Positions 28,109-35,417 of a stretch of 64,000 nucleotides of DNA are shown piece by piece (within the stretch, counting starts at the first letter, position 1; the number at the start of each line of letters is the position of its first letter). The notes below the pieces were generated by a model that worked only from the letters and a program-made list of their open reading frames with translations, was not told where the DNA came from and searched no databases. The position numbers and the translations under genes were made by a program. This DNA is from Salinibacillus kushneri (lineage in GTDB: Bacteria; Bacillota; Bacilli; Bacillales; Alkalibacillaceae), in assembly GCF_900111405.1 (NCBI RefSeq), contig NZ_FOHJ01000001.1, forward strand, positions 310,001-374,000, in the 5' to 3' direction.

Positions 28109-28122
28109 TGTAAACGTTGTCA
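28109..28122 (+). promoter_or_regulatory. cre site upstream of tctC
   Basis: TGTAAACGTTGTCA fits all 14 positions of TGWAANCGNTNWCA. It stands 87-100 bases before tctC, so the tct-prp operon is probably repressed by CcpA when better sugars are present. AT-rich TTTTGTT repeats further up (28143-28185) could bind the CitT-like regulator. Confidence 0.72.
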
Positions 28123-28224
28123 TAATAATGTTTATTAAACACTTTTTGTTTATTTTATACATTTTGTTCACGGTTCAACGTTTGTTCTCATTAAAAAATG
28201 CTTAAAACCCATCCTAAGTCATAA

Positions 28225-28911
28225 TCAAGATGTTTTTCCATAAAGGTAATATTTTCGTTCTGGTCGGCCAACAATACCATACTCTAATTCAGCTTTTCCT
28301 TCATCAACTGAAATTAAATATTCTAAATAGCGCCTTGCCGTAGTACGGGAAGCACCCATTTTATCTCCCATTTCTTCCGCTGTTATCCCTTTACTCGTTT
28401 CATTCAATATATTCCTTACCTTTTCTAACGTAATAGGATCTATCCCTTTTGGTGTTTTCTGTTCTGTAGTTGTTTTCATTGCTGTATATCCAAAATATTT
28501 GTCCAAAAAAGATTGATCGAATTCCTTTTTCGTTTCTAACGCAGTTCTTGTTTTCTTGAATTTCTCTATTGCTGTTACAAATCTTTCGATGTTAACTGGC
28601 TTAATTATATAATCAAATACGCCATTTAAAATTGATCGTTCTACCATGTTTTTTTCCGTTGCAGCTGTAATCATAATTATTCCGGTTTTCGGATTATTTT
28701 CTTTAATATTATGAATTAAATCCGTACCTAAAACATCAGGCATATAGATATCCAATAGTACTAAATCTACTTGATGATTTTCTACTAATTCCAATGTCTC
28801 TTTACCATTTAATGACTTTCCTATTACTTGAACACCTTTAACTTTAGCTAAGAATTCTTCATGAATTCCAGCTACCCTATAATCATCTTCAGCAATCACA
28901 ATATTTAACAT
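28225..28911 (-). CDS. CitB/DctR-class response regulator (CitT-like)
   Basis: 228 residues from the ATG at 28911, where AGGAGG lies six bases upstream (the frame is open to 29001). Receiver domain: AEDDYRV, phospho-acceptor Asp in LVLLDIYMPD, conserved Thr/Lys in ITAATEK and DYIIKP. The C-terminal helix-turn-helix ITAEEMGDKMGASRTTARRYLEYL is of the CitB family. Partner of the adjacent histidine kinase. I infer it activates the tct-prp operon 200 bases downstream. Confidence 0.92.
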   Translation of the reverse strand: MLNIVIAEDDYRVAGIHEEFLAKVKGVQVIGKSLNGKETLELVENHQVDLVLLDIYMPDVLGTDLIHNIKENNPKTGIIMITAATEKNMVERSILNGVFDYIIKPVNIERFVTAIEKFKKTRTALETKKEFDQSFLDKYFGYTAMKTTTEQKTPKGIDPITLEKVRNILNETSKGITAEEMGDKMGASRTTARRYLEYLISVDEGKAELEYGIVGRPERKYYLYGKTS

Positions 28912-28963
28912 GGTAATCCTCCTAAACTTAACCATTAGAATAGTTATGCAAAATAATCTCTCT

Positions 28964-30541
28964 CTATTTGCCGGGGAGAAAAACAGTAAATACAGCACCA
29001 CTATTTTTTTGGTTTTGGACTTCTATCGTACCCTGCAGTTCCTTTACTACTTCCTGAACATTTGCCAGTCCAAATCCTCTTCCCTGGTTATTCTTCGTAG
29101 AAAAGCCTCTATAAAATATATTTAAAAGGTTATTCCAATTTATTCCTTCTCCACTATCAGCAACTTCTAAAACAATATCATTCCCTTCATCTGTAGCAAA
29201 AAATGTCACTTTACCATTCTTTTGATTTTCTACAGCCTCAATAGCATTATCTATTAAATTACCTAATATCATAATCAGACTAGCCATATGGATATGTTCG
29301 GGGATTTTGTCTAAATTGGTCATAGAATCAATTTGTAAGTCAACCTTTTTTTCGGATGCTTTTCCCATTTTACCTAGTAATATGGCTTGTACAGTTCGAT
29401 CTTTAACGTGATTTACTAGTCCTCGCGTTTGATGGTCATGAGTTTTGGATTCTAATTGAATGAACTTAATAGCCTCATTATAATGTCCTAGTTGTAACAA
29501 TCCGGACAAAACATATAATTTATTCGTGTACTCATGTGTTTGGGCGCGTAAATCTTGTGAATACTGTTTTACCTCTGACAATGTATTAAGCATTTCCTGA
29601 AGTTCAGTTTTATCTCTAAAAGAAGAGACAACCCCAATGATCTCTCCCTTTTCCACTATTGGAATATGATTGACCACTACCATACGATTTCTTAAAAACA
29701 GTTCATCATTTTGAATTGACTTACCCGAATGGAGAACATCATACATTTTTATATTTGGTAAAATGCTTTCAACATTCTTATACATACTAACCTTTGTGAG
29801 TCCTAACATATTTTGAGCCGATTCATTCATCATTGTGATCTTTCCAGTTTCATCAATAGCAATGATTCCTTCTTTAATCGATTGCAGGATTGCATTACGT
29901 TCCTGAAAAAGGGAAGCAATTTGGCGGGGTTCCAGTCCAAACGTATCCTTTCTTATACTTCTGGTAAGGTGAATTCCACCAATGATACCTAATAATAAGA
30001 CAATCAGAGAAACACTCCCCTGTTTGATTAACTTATTAAATATAGCTATTTTAATATCCTCAATCATAAAGCCAACTGAAACAATTCCAATAATTTCCCC
30101 CTTGTCATTAAAAATAGGTGCTTTGCCACGAAGGGATGGACCAAGTGATCCTACTGCTTTCGATGTGTAATATTCACCGTGTACTAGTGCTTTATCATTA
30201 TCACCACCAACCATTTTTTCACCTATTTTGTAGGGCTGCGGATGGGAATAGCGTACACTCTGAGTATTCCCTACAACCACAAACTCAGCACCTACCATTT
30301 CACAAATATGCCTTGCTATGGGTTGGATGACCTTGGATGGTTCTTTCATTTCAAATGCTTGTTTAATAGTAGGCATAGACGAAACGGTTTTTGCCACTTG
30401 CAGGGCACGTTGTCCCATGTTTTCTTCAGTCTGTTGTGTTTCAAAATATGCATTGACAGCAGTAATTAGTATAATGATAAATAAGATTAACGTGATGATA
30501 AGTGTTAAAATTTTCGTTTTTAAGGAGACTCTTTTCATCAT
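28964..30541 (-). CDS. CitS/DcuS-class sensor histidine kinase
   Basis: 525 residues: membrane segment 9-30, extracellular carboxylate-sensing PAS domain with RYSHPQPYKIGE and GSLGPSLRGKAPIF (the Arg and His residues used for ligand carboxylates in DcuS/CitA), membrane segment about 175-195, cytoplasmic PAS (IAIDETGKITMMNESAQNMLGL), phosphorylated His in RAQTHEYTNKLYVLSGLLQLG, and an ATPase domain with GNLIDNAIEAVE and GRGFGLANV. Senses external di/tricarboxylate. Two adjacent ATGs (30541, 30538); GAGAGG is somewhat far upstream. First gene of the kinase-regulator pair. Confidence 0.93.
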   Translation of the reverse strand: MMKRVSLKTKILTLIITLILFIIILITAVNAYFETQQTEENMGQRALQVAKTVSSMPTIKQAFEMKEPSKVIQPIARHICEMVGAEFVVVGNTQSVRYSHPQPYKIGEKMVGGDNDKALVHGEYYTSKAVGSLGPSLRGKAPIFNDKGEIIGIVSVGFMIEDIKIAIFNKLIKQGSVSLIVLLLGIIGGIHLTRSIRKDTFGLEPRQIASLFQERNAILQSIKEGIIAIDETGKITMMNESAQNMLGLTKVSMYKNVESILPNIKMYDVLHSGKSIQNDELFLRNRMVVVNHIPIVEKGEIIGVVSSFRDKTELQEMLNTLSEVKQYSQDLRAQTHEYTNKLYVLSGLLQLGHYNEAIKFIQLESKTHDHQTRGLVNHVKDRTVQAILLGKMGKASEKKVDLQIDSMTNLDKIPEHIHMASLIMILGNLIDNAIEAVENQKNGKVTFFATDEGNDIVLEVADSGEGINWNNLLNIFYRGFSTKNNQGRGFGLANVQEVVKELQGTIEVQNQKNSGAVFTVFLPGK

Positions 30542-30679
30542 GATAGACGCAGTATCCTCTCTTTCTTAAAAGGTAAACATATGATTATATACACTAAATT
30601 ATCACAATTATTTGTTAATTTATAGAGAGTATACCCTTAAGAAAATTTAGTAAGATAATGGACCCATACAAATATCCCG

Positions 30680-30744
30680 AGTTTTTAATAAGCAATTATC
30701 TCCTGTTGGAATTTGAACTGTCTTTGCATAGTCGCTGCTTTTTG
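30680..30744 (-). pseudogene. Fragment of a second RraA-like gene
   Basis: On the minus strand it reads SSDYAKTVQIPTGDNCLLK, matching VVGYAKTVQIPPGDNKLVL of the RraA-like gene at 30945-31558; the DNA match over about 45 bases is also clear. No longer coding region surrounds it, so it is a leftover of a duplicated copy. Confidence 0.7.
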
Positions 30745-30907
30745 CTTAGACTCATGACTTTAATCAAACGCAAAAGCCATAGGTGGTTTAATTAACTTTA
30801 TTTTTTAAATTATTATTCTATTTTTCCTCTCTCACACTGGTTAACGCTTTTACCATAAAAGTTATCTGCAGATACCAAATTTTTATGGTTTCTTAATAAC
30901 AATAAAA

Positions 30908-30932
30908 AGCCCAAACCACTGTGATTTGGACT
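30908..30932 (-). terminator. Terminator of the RraA-like gene
   Basis: Stem AG-CCAAA-CAC / GTG-TTTGG-CT with two mismatches; on the minus strand it is followed by TTTTTATTG. Confidence 0.7.
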
Positions 30933-30944
30933 TGAAAAATACCA

Positions 30945-31558
30945 CTATTTCAATTGTTTCTCTAAATATTCAATCGCTGCCTCGCGATTTCCTAACACTT
31001 TTTCTTCGCGTTCTTCATCCTTTTTCAATTTTGCTAATGCCCCTTCATAGACCTCATCAATCCGATCTTTAGGCACACACACGATTCCATCCTCATCTCC
31101 TGCAATCAATCACCTGGATGAATGACAACCCCATTACAAGAAGTCGGTTCATTGATGGTTCCATTTCCATGTTTGAAGCCTGCAGCAGGTGTAGCTCCCG
31201 TACAGAATACCGGAAAATCCAAATCACGAATGCCTTGAATATCACGTACAGCTCCATTAATGATTGCTCCTGTAAAGCCCATCATTTGCGCGAGCCCCAT
31301 AATGAAATCGCCAGCTGTAGCCCGGTCTATATATCCCCCTGCATCAACAATCAAAACTTCATTAGGTCGAGCATCCCGAATGGCTTGTAACACAAGCTTA
31401 TTATCCCCGGGTGGAATTTGAACTGTTTTGGCATACCCCACTACTTTTTGAGTTGGTTTAACCGGTTTTATACCCGGCCATAGATGATTATAGCCTTTTA
31501 GACCATCTGAAACGGCCGTTACAGGAATGTCTTTAAATTTTTGAATCCACTCTGCCAC
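30945..31558 (-). pseudogene. RraA-family aldolase/decarboxylase-like gene with a frameshift
   Basis: The family includes 4-hydroxy-4-methyl-2-oxoglutarate aldolase and oxaloacetate decarboxylases as well as RraA itself. From GTG 31558 (AGAGGAG upstream) it reads through GINGAVRD-type core (IINGAVRDIQGIRDLDFPVF) to VVIHPGD, then a stop at 31106. The next frame continues the protein: IAGDEDGIVCVPKDRIDEVYEGALAKL to a stop at 30945. One missing T near 31104 (GATTGATT instead of GATTTGATT) restores a 204-residue protein. The IAGDEDG segment is normally required, so the product as read is probably inactive. A MITE-like insertion lies 38 bases upstream. Confidence 0.85.
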
Positions 31559-31595
31559 TTCATCATCTCCTCTGTTAAAAATTCACTTATGAATA

Positions 31596-31772
31596 GGTTC
31601 TGTTAAACATAGGTGTTAATTTCCGCTCCAGTGTGTTCGCTTTCCGCGGGCGGTCCGGGGGCTTCCTCGGCATTTACCTACAGTATCCCGTATACTGATC
31701 TTCCCGCAGGAGTCTCGCGGGCTTCTACTTCACTAACTTAGTAGAAAATCAACAATAAGCTTTAACACAGCC
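31596..31772. mobile_element. MITE-like element, full copy (177 bp)
   Basis: Non-coding, GC-richer than its surroundings, beginning GGTTCTGTTAAACA and ending with the near-inverse TTTAACACAGCC; further inside, GTGTTAATTTCC pairs with GAAAATCAACAA. It is flanked by the 8-base direct repeat TATGAATA (31588-31595 and 31773-31780), the mark of transposition. The core (TTCGCTTTCCGCGGGCGG...) is of a kind repeated in many Bacillaceae genomes. It has no transposase, so it depends on a related insertion sequence. Confidence 0.8.
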
Positions 31773-31836
31773 TATGAATAAAAATTCGCTAATCTTTGCC
31801 TAATTCCTTTCTTAAGGAAGATGTATTCCCTACCTT

Positions 31837-32649
31837 TTACTTACCCTTTTTATAGATTTCCACATACTTCTCTGCAGCCGTAATGTACCAGCCGGAAATT
31901 AATTGATACATAGGATAATCGTCAACGATAAGCTTACGTTTTACCGTGAAAATATAATTTTCCTCTACGATGGGGCCAGTTTTATCTTCCCAATTCGGCG
32001 AGCCATACGTATGGAGGCCCTCTATTCTGATTTCTTTTACATCTTTAATTCTAATTTGCTTTACATCAGTTGGAACTTCTTGAACGCTATTATTCTCTTT
32101 ATTTTTGGCAGGAATTTCTTTCAACTCCCTGGTAACATCCCTAATAAAATCATCAAAGGCTATCCCATATTGATTTAATGCATTATGGGGATCTGTTCTG
32201 CGAGATGGATCCAGCGTAGCATGAGCGACAATATCTGTTTGAGGATTTAACCCGAACTTTTTACACAAATAAGCATGATACCAGACGTAGCGCTTATAAG
32301 CCTCCTTAAAATCAATATTCCCGCCATAGCAAAGCTCAACCCCTATAGCAGCATGATTAGCATCCTTACCAAAACGCTGATTATCTGTTTTTACATTGTA
32401 GCGCACATGCCATGCTTTTTCTCTTAATGGTATCATTTCCATAATAGTACCATCGTCTATAAATGTGTGTGCTGAGGCACTTGGCTGCGTGTAGTTAAAA
32501 TAATCCCGATTTCCACTAGCCGTAGAACCTGGATTTCCCGTATCATGGGCAACAATAAAAGCTACTGTTTGAATGGCTTGTCCACTTCTTGCGGGACCTT
32601 TTTGAATATAATTTTTCGTAATGGAAAACTTCTTACGATCAAATGACAT
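31837..32649 (-). CDS. N-acetylmuramoyl-L-alanine amidase (Amidase_2, CwlA-like)
   Basis: Cleaves the bond between muramic acid and the stem peptide of peptidoglycan. 270 residues from ATG 32649 with GGGAGG seven bases upstream (frame open to 32667). Amidase_2 zinc residues: His in FIVAHDTGN, His in SAHTFIDDG and the C-terminal IVAHATLDPSRRTDP. The last 90 residues form a separate domain (repeated KQIRIKDVKEIRI, ending in ...ISGWYITAAEKYVEIYK), probably for wall binding. No secretion signal is visible, and no holin or phage genes are near; it could be released with forespores or be a phage relic. Confidence 0.87.
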   Translation of the reverse strand: MSFDRKKFSITKNYIQKGPARSGQAIQTVAFIVAHDTGNPGSTASGNRDYFNYTQPSASAHTFIDDGTIMEMIPLREKAWHVRYNVKTDNQRFGKDANHAAIGVELCYGGNIDFKEAYKRYVWYHAYLCKKFGLNPQTDIVAHATLDPSRRTDPHNALNQYGIAFDDFIRDVTRELKEIPAKNKENNSVQEVPTDVKQIRIKDVKEIRIEGLHTYGSPNWEDKTGPIVEENYIFTVKRKLIVDDYPMYQLISGWYITAAEKYVEIYKKGK

Positions 32650-32725
32650 AAAAATTCCTCCCTTCAATTATCACTTTTATAATCGAAAGGAGGAGAAAAT
32701 AAGTGTTTCCTGTCTAAGAAAAATC

Positions 32726-32995
32726 TTACTCCATACGAAAGTCCTGATAGCCCTTTTCTGTTTCTGATTGATCTACTTCCATGTGGTCGACACGAATAAA
32801 CGGACTTAGACCATTCTTTACTTCTTTCAAATAGTCTTCTACTTTATCGGCAGGACCTTCTACTTCCATTTCTACATTCCCGTTCGCTAAATTACGTGCA
32901 TAACCCTTTACGCCATATTCATTTGCTTTTCGCCAGGCTGATGCGCGAAATCCGACTCCCTGGACTTTTCCGCTGACGATTGCGTGTGCGTGCAT
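32726..32995 (-). CDS. acyP: Acylphosphatase
   Basis: Hydrolyses acyl phosphates such as 1,3-bisphosphoglycerate. 89 residues, typical size. Catalytic Arg in GKVQGVGFRASAW and catalytic Asn in YARNLANGNVE are present, as is the EGP segment. ATG at 32995 follows GAGGTG at six bases; a GTG at 33004 overlaps that site and is less likely. Stand-alone small gene. Confidence 0.95.
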   Translation of the reverse strand: MHAHAIVSGKVQGVGFRASAWRKANEYGVKGYARNLANGNVEMEVEGPADKVEDYLKEVKNGLSPFIRVDHMEVDQSETEKGYQDFRME

Positions 32996-33092
32996 ATGTA
33001 TCACCTCTGTTTTTAGTAGAAGTATACGATAGAAAAAAGGGGATTCTCAAGCTGAGGGCATGATTTTCCCTGTAATCATCATATCTTTCTTC

Positions 33093-33540
33093 TTATAGAC
33101 CGCTCATCCTGAGGATTTCTCCTACATTAAAACCTACCCAACCCCCGATAAAAGGAAAAGCACTCACAGGAAAGTCCAATCTTGCATAGTCAAAATCTGT
33201 AACAAATATAAACACTGTAAAAATAATACTCACAACACTGATAATGACAAACTCAGTCACAGTTTTTCGCTTCCAGCGCCTCTCCCCCATATGGTCTCTG
33301 TCAAAAGCCTTCACAAGTCGGCTTGTCTTTGTATCAATCGTCTTTCCTGTCTTAAGGGTATACAACGTACTTGCTGTAATAATCCAGAGAACCACGCAAC
33401 ATAAAACAGCAAGGACGGAAACTCCCCTCTGCATAAACAGCAAAAAAAATGAATAACAACAGCATCACGAGATTGTATTGGACTAAGTGTATCTTTTTTA
33501 AACGCTTAACTTCTTGTATATCCCATTCTGCTTCAGCCAT
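33093..33540 (-). pseudogene. Four-segment membrane protein gene split by a frameshift
   Basis: From ATG 33540 the frame reads MAEAEWDIQEVKRLKKIHLV, a first membrane segment (LVMLLLFIFF), then leaves the family frame at a run of eight As on the plus strand (33442-33449). The other frame continues with LLFMQRGVSVLAVLCCVVLWII, a cytoplasmic KAFDRDHMGERRWKRK stretch, then two more membrane segments (VIISVVSIIFTVFIFV and FPFIGGWVGFNVGEIL). One extra base in the run would give a single protein of about 149 residues. I do not recognise the family. Homopolymer slippage could be biological or a sequencing artefact. Confidence 0.7.
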
Positions 33541-33632
33541 TTTATTCTCCTATTCTATTTAGAACTAGTTCATATTGTACCCTTACCCTCTTTTTTGAAT
33601 AAGAATCTCTAATGCAAGTCAATGTGAAAAAG

Positions 33633-34025
33633 TTATTGATTCTTTTTTATAAAGTCTTTTATGAAAATCCTATCTTCTTCATAAGAAAGAGACAAATATT
33701 GAATGTCTTCAGTTGATTTCCAGTCCACATCATAAATTATTTCATCAGGGTCCTGTATTGTTGGTTTTCCTCCAACAATCCGTACGTTAAAATAATGCAC
33801 TTCACCATATTGACTTTCTTTTTTGAATAATGGGCGTACGATTTCAGCACCGTACCCCGTTTCTTCCTTTACTTCTCTAACACAACACGTTTCAAAGGTC
33901 TCTCCCGTTTCTATACCTCCAGAAGGTACTGACCAGCGTTTTGGTTCATCAATGGTTCCTTGGAGTACCATTAAAACACGTTCATTTTTAACACATACAC
34001 CTGCTGCACCATACCATTTCCCCAT
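33633..34025 (-). CDS. Nudix hydrolase
   Basis: 130 residues with a complete Nudix box GGIETGETFETCCVREVKEETGY at about 36-58 (G-x5-E-x7-R-E-U-x-E-E-x-G-U). The substrate (a nucleoside diphosphate derivative) is unknown. ATG at 34025 follows GGAGAG. A small MITE-like insertion lies 41 bases upstream of the start, in the likely promoter. Confidence 0.92.
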   Translation of the reverse strand: MGKWYGAAGVCVKNERVLMVLQGTIDEPKRWSVPSGGIETGETFETCCVREVKEETGYGAEIVRPLFKKESQYGEVHYFNVRIVGGKPTIQDPDEIIYDVDWKSTEDIQYLSLSYEEDRIFIKDFIKKNQ

Positions 34026-34065
34026 AGTTATCTCTCCAATCTTCTATTTTTTTATTATTAAATAT

Positions 34066-34146
34066 GGCAAACATTGGTGTTGATTTCCTCTCTAGTGCGC
34101 TCCCCTCAACTTGGTATGAAAATCAACAATAAGTTTTAACACAGCC
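34066..34146. mobile_element. MITE-like element, short copy (81 bp)
   Basis: Internally deleted relative of the element at 31596-31772. It shares GGTGTTGATTTCC near the left and GAAAATCAACAATAAG then TTTTAACACAGCC at the right end. It is flanked by the 8-base direct repeat TTAAATAT (34058-34065 and 34147-34154). Confidence 0.75.
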
Positions 34147-34341
34147 TTAAATATAAACAATCCTTTTTCTTCGTTAACTGTATATCTCCTGTTTCAATAT
34201 TAACACAATATTCCATAAATTGATGATGTTAAACGAAAAAGACGACCAACTTAATGATTGCCTTTTTTAATTCTCAACTCTTAGTTTAAATGAAAGCATT
34301 CACTATATCTGTGTTACAGCCAAACTTTCGGAGAAGAATTT

Positions 34342-34479
34342 ATGACTAATTACTTGGATTGTCCGCGAACAAAGAGATTTAGGCGTGAAAGTAATGAAGC
34401 ACAAAAGAACATTGAAAAGTTTAAAATAGATACTGGAAAGAAGAAGATTACTATTACTTATTTGGGAAAAATCTCTTAA
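34342..34479 (+). CDS. Possible 45-residue small protein
   Basis: Plus-strand frame beginning MTNYLDCPRTKRF, lysine- and arginine-rich in the middle and ending KKKITITYLGKIS. GGAGAAG precedes the ATG at seven bases. It is the only plus-strand candidate in this stretch and has no recognised family; it may be a gene remnant or chance. Confidence 0.25.
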   Translation: MTNYLDCPRTKRFRRESNEAQKNIEKFKIDTGKKKITITYLGKIS

Positions 34480-34505
34480 TAAGTAATCTGATTTAATCAT
34501 TCCTT

Positions 34506-35336
34506 TTATTCAGACGCCTCCTTCTGTTCATTAAAGAGAGGAGGAAGATCACTGCTTTTGAGTGGAAATTCAGGCTTTCTTTTTTCTAAGAATGATTGAA
34601 TTCCTTCTTCTGCATCGGCATTTTTACCTGCCCAATATAAAAATGCTGACTCCTTCAAATGAGAAGTGTAGGGATGTTTTGTGCCCTGCATTTTCCAAAT
34701 GAGCTGCCTTGCAAAGCTATTAGAGGTGGCTGCGGTATTGTCCACTATATCTTTAGCAATTTCTAGCGCTTTTTCCAAGGGCTGTTCGTGTTCATACTGG
34801 ACCAGTCCTGCCCCAAGAGCTTCCTGAGTTGGAATATATCTTCCCGTATATACCCATTCCAGAGCCTTTCCGATACCGACTAATCGAGGCAAAAACCATC
34901 CCGATGCTGCCTCAGGACCAATTCCCCGCCTTGCAAAAACAAAACCGATTTTGACATCCGGCTTCACAATTCGTATATCCATAGGCAGTGTCTGCGTTAA
35001 GCCAATCCCCACAGCTGGTCCATTAATAGCAGCGATAATAGGCTTTTTCAAATTATAAACCACGAGACTAATTTGACCGCCGCCATCACGATAGTTCTCC
35101 ATACCTTCATCTGAAGCAAAAGTAGCTCCACCCTCACTTAAATCCATCCCTGCACAGAAAGCTTTTCCTTCACCTGTGACAATGATGACACGTACATTGT
35201 CGTTTTCATCCGCTTTTTGATAGCAATCCATAAGCTCATCCTTCATCTGTTCCGTATAAGCGTTCATTTTTTCGGGACGGTCTAAAAATATGGTCAGGAT
35301 TCCATTATGTAATTCTGTAAGAATGGTTTTATACAA
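34506..35336 (-). CDS. Enoyl-CoA hydratase/isomerase family protein
   Basis: 276 residues of the crotonase fold: GEGKAFCAGMDLS (oxyanion loop, near 57-69), AAINGPAVGIGLT, RRGIGPEAASGWFLPRLVG, and YTGRYIPTQEALGAGLV. It hydrates or isomerises enoyl-CoA thioesters. Start is TTG at 35336 with AAGGAG nine bases upstream. Third gene of an operon with the acyl-CoA ligase and phosphotriesterase-family gene; a terminator-like hairpin at 35379 precedes it, so expression may be partly separate. Confidence 0.9.
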   Translation of the reverse strand: MYKTILTELHNGILTIFLDRPEKMNAYTEQMKDELMDCYQKADENDNVRVIIVTGEGKAFCAGMDLSEGGATFASDEGMENYRDGGGQISLVVYNLKKPIIAAINGPAVGIGLTQTLPMDIRIVKPDVKIGFVFARRGIGPEAASGWFLPRLVGIGKALEWVYTGRYIPTQEALGAGLVQYEHEQPLEKALEIAKDIVDNTAATSNSFARQLIWKMQGTKHPYTSHLKESAFLYWAGKNADAEEGIQSFLEKRKPEFPLKSSDLPPLFNEQKEASE

Positions 35337-35378
35337 ACGCGTTCACTCCTTCTATGAAAAAATTTTTAACGGATGAAA

Positions 35379-35407
35379 AGGTGCAAGGGTGAAATACCCT
35401 CACACCT
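35379..35407 (-). terminator. Hairpin between phosphotriesterase-like and hydratase genes
   Basis: AGGTG..AGGGT / ACCCT..CACCT; the minus strand follows with TTTTC. It may attenuate expression of the hydratase gene. Confidence 0.6.
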
Positions 35408-35417
35408 GAAATGATTA

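Larger units (their letters stand above)
30542..30944. other. Region between sensor kinase and RraA-like gene
   Basis: About 400 bases. It contains a decayed piece of a second RraA-like gene (30680-30744), the terminator of the RraA-like gene (30908-30932) and, near 30600-30650, AT-rich sequence suitable for the kinase promoter. A weak cre-like sequence (12/14) lies at 30838-30853. Confidence 0.5.

Noticed and set aside
30838-30853. Second cre-like site near the RraA-like gene
   Set aside because: Only 12 of 14 matches and about 300 bases from any start codon it could control.
31837-32649. Amidase as part of a prophage
   Set aside because: No holin, portal, tail or integrase genes nearby; neighbours are ordinary chromosomal genes.
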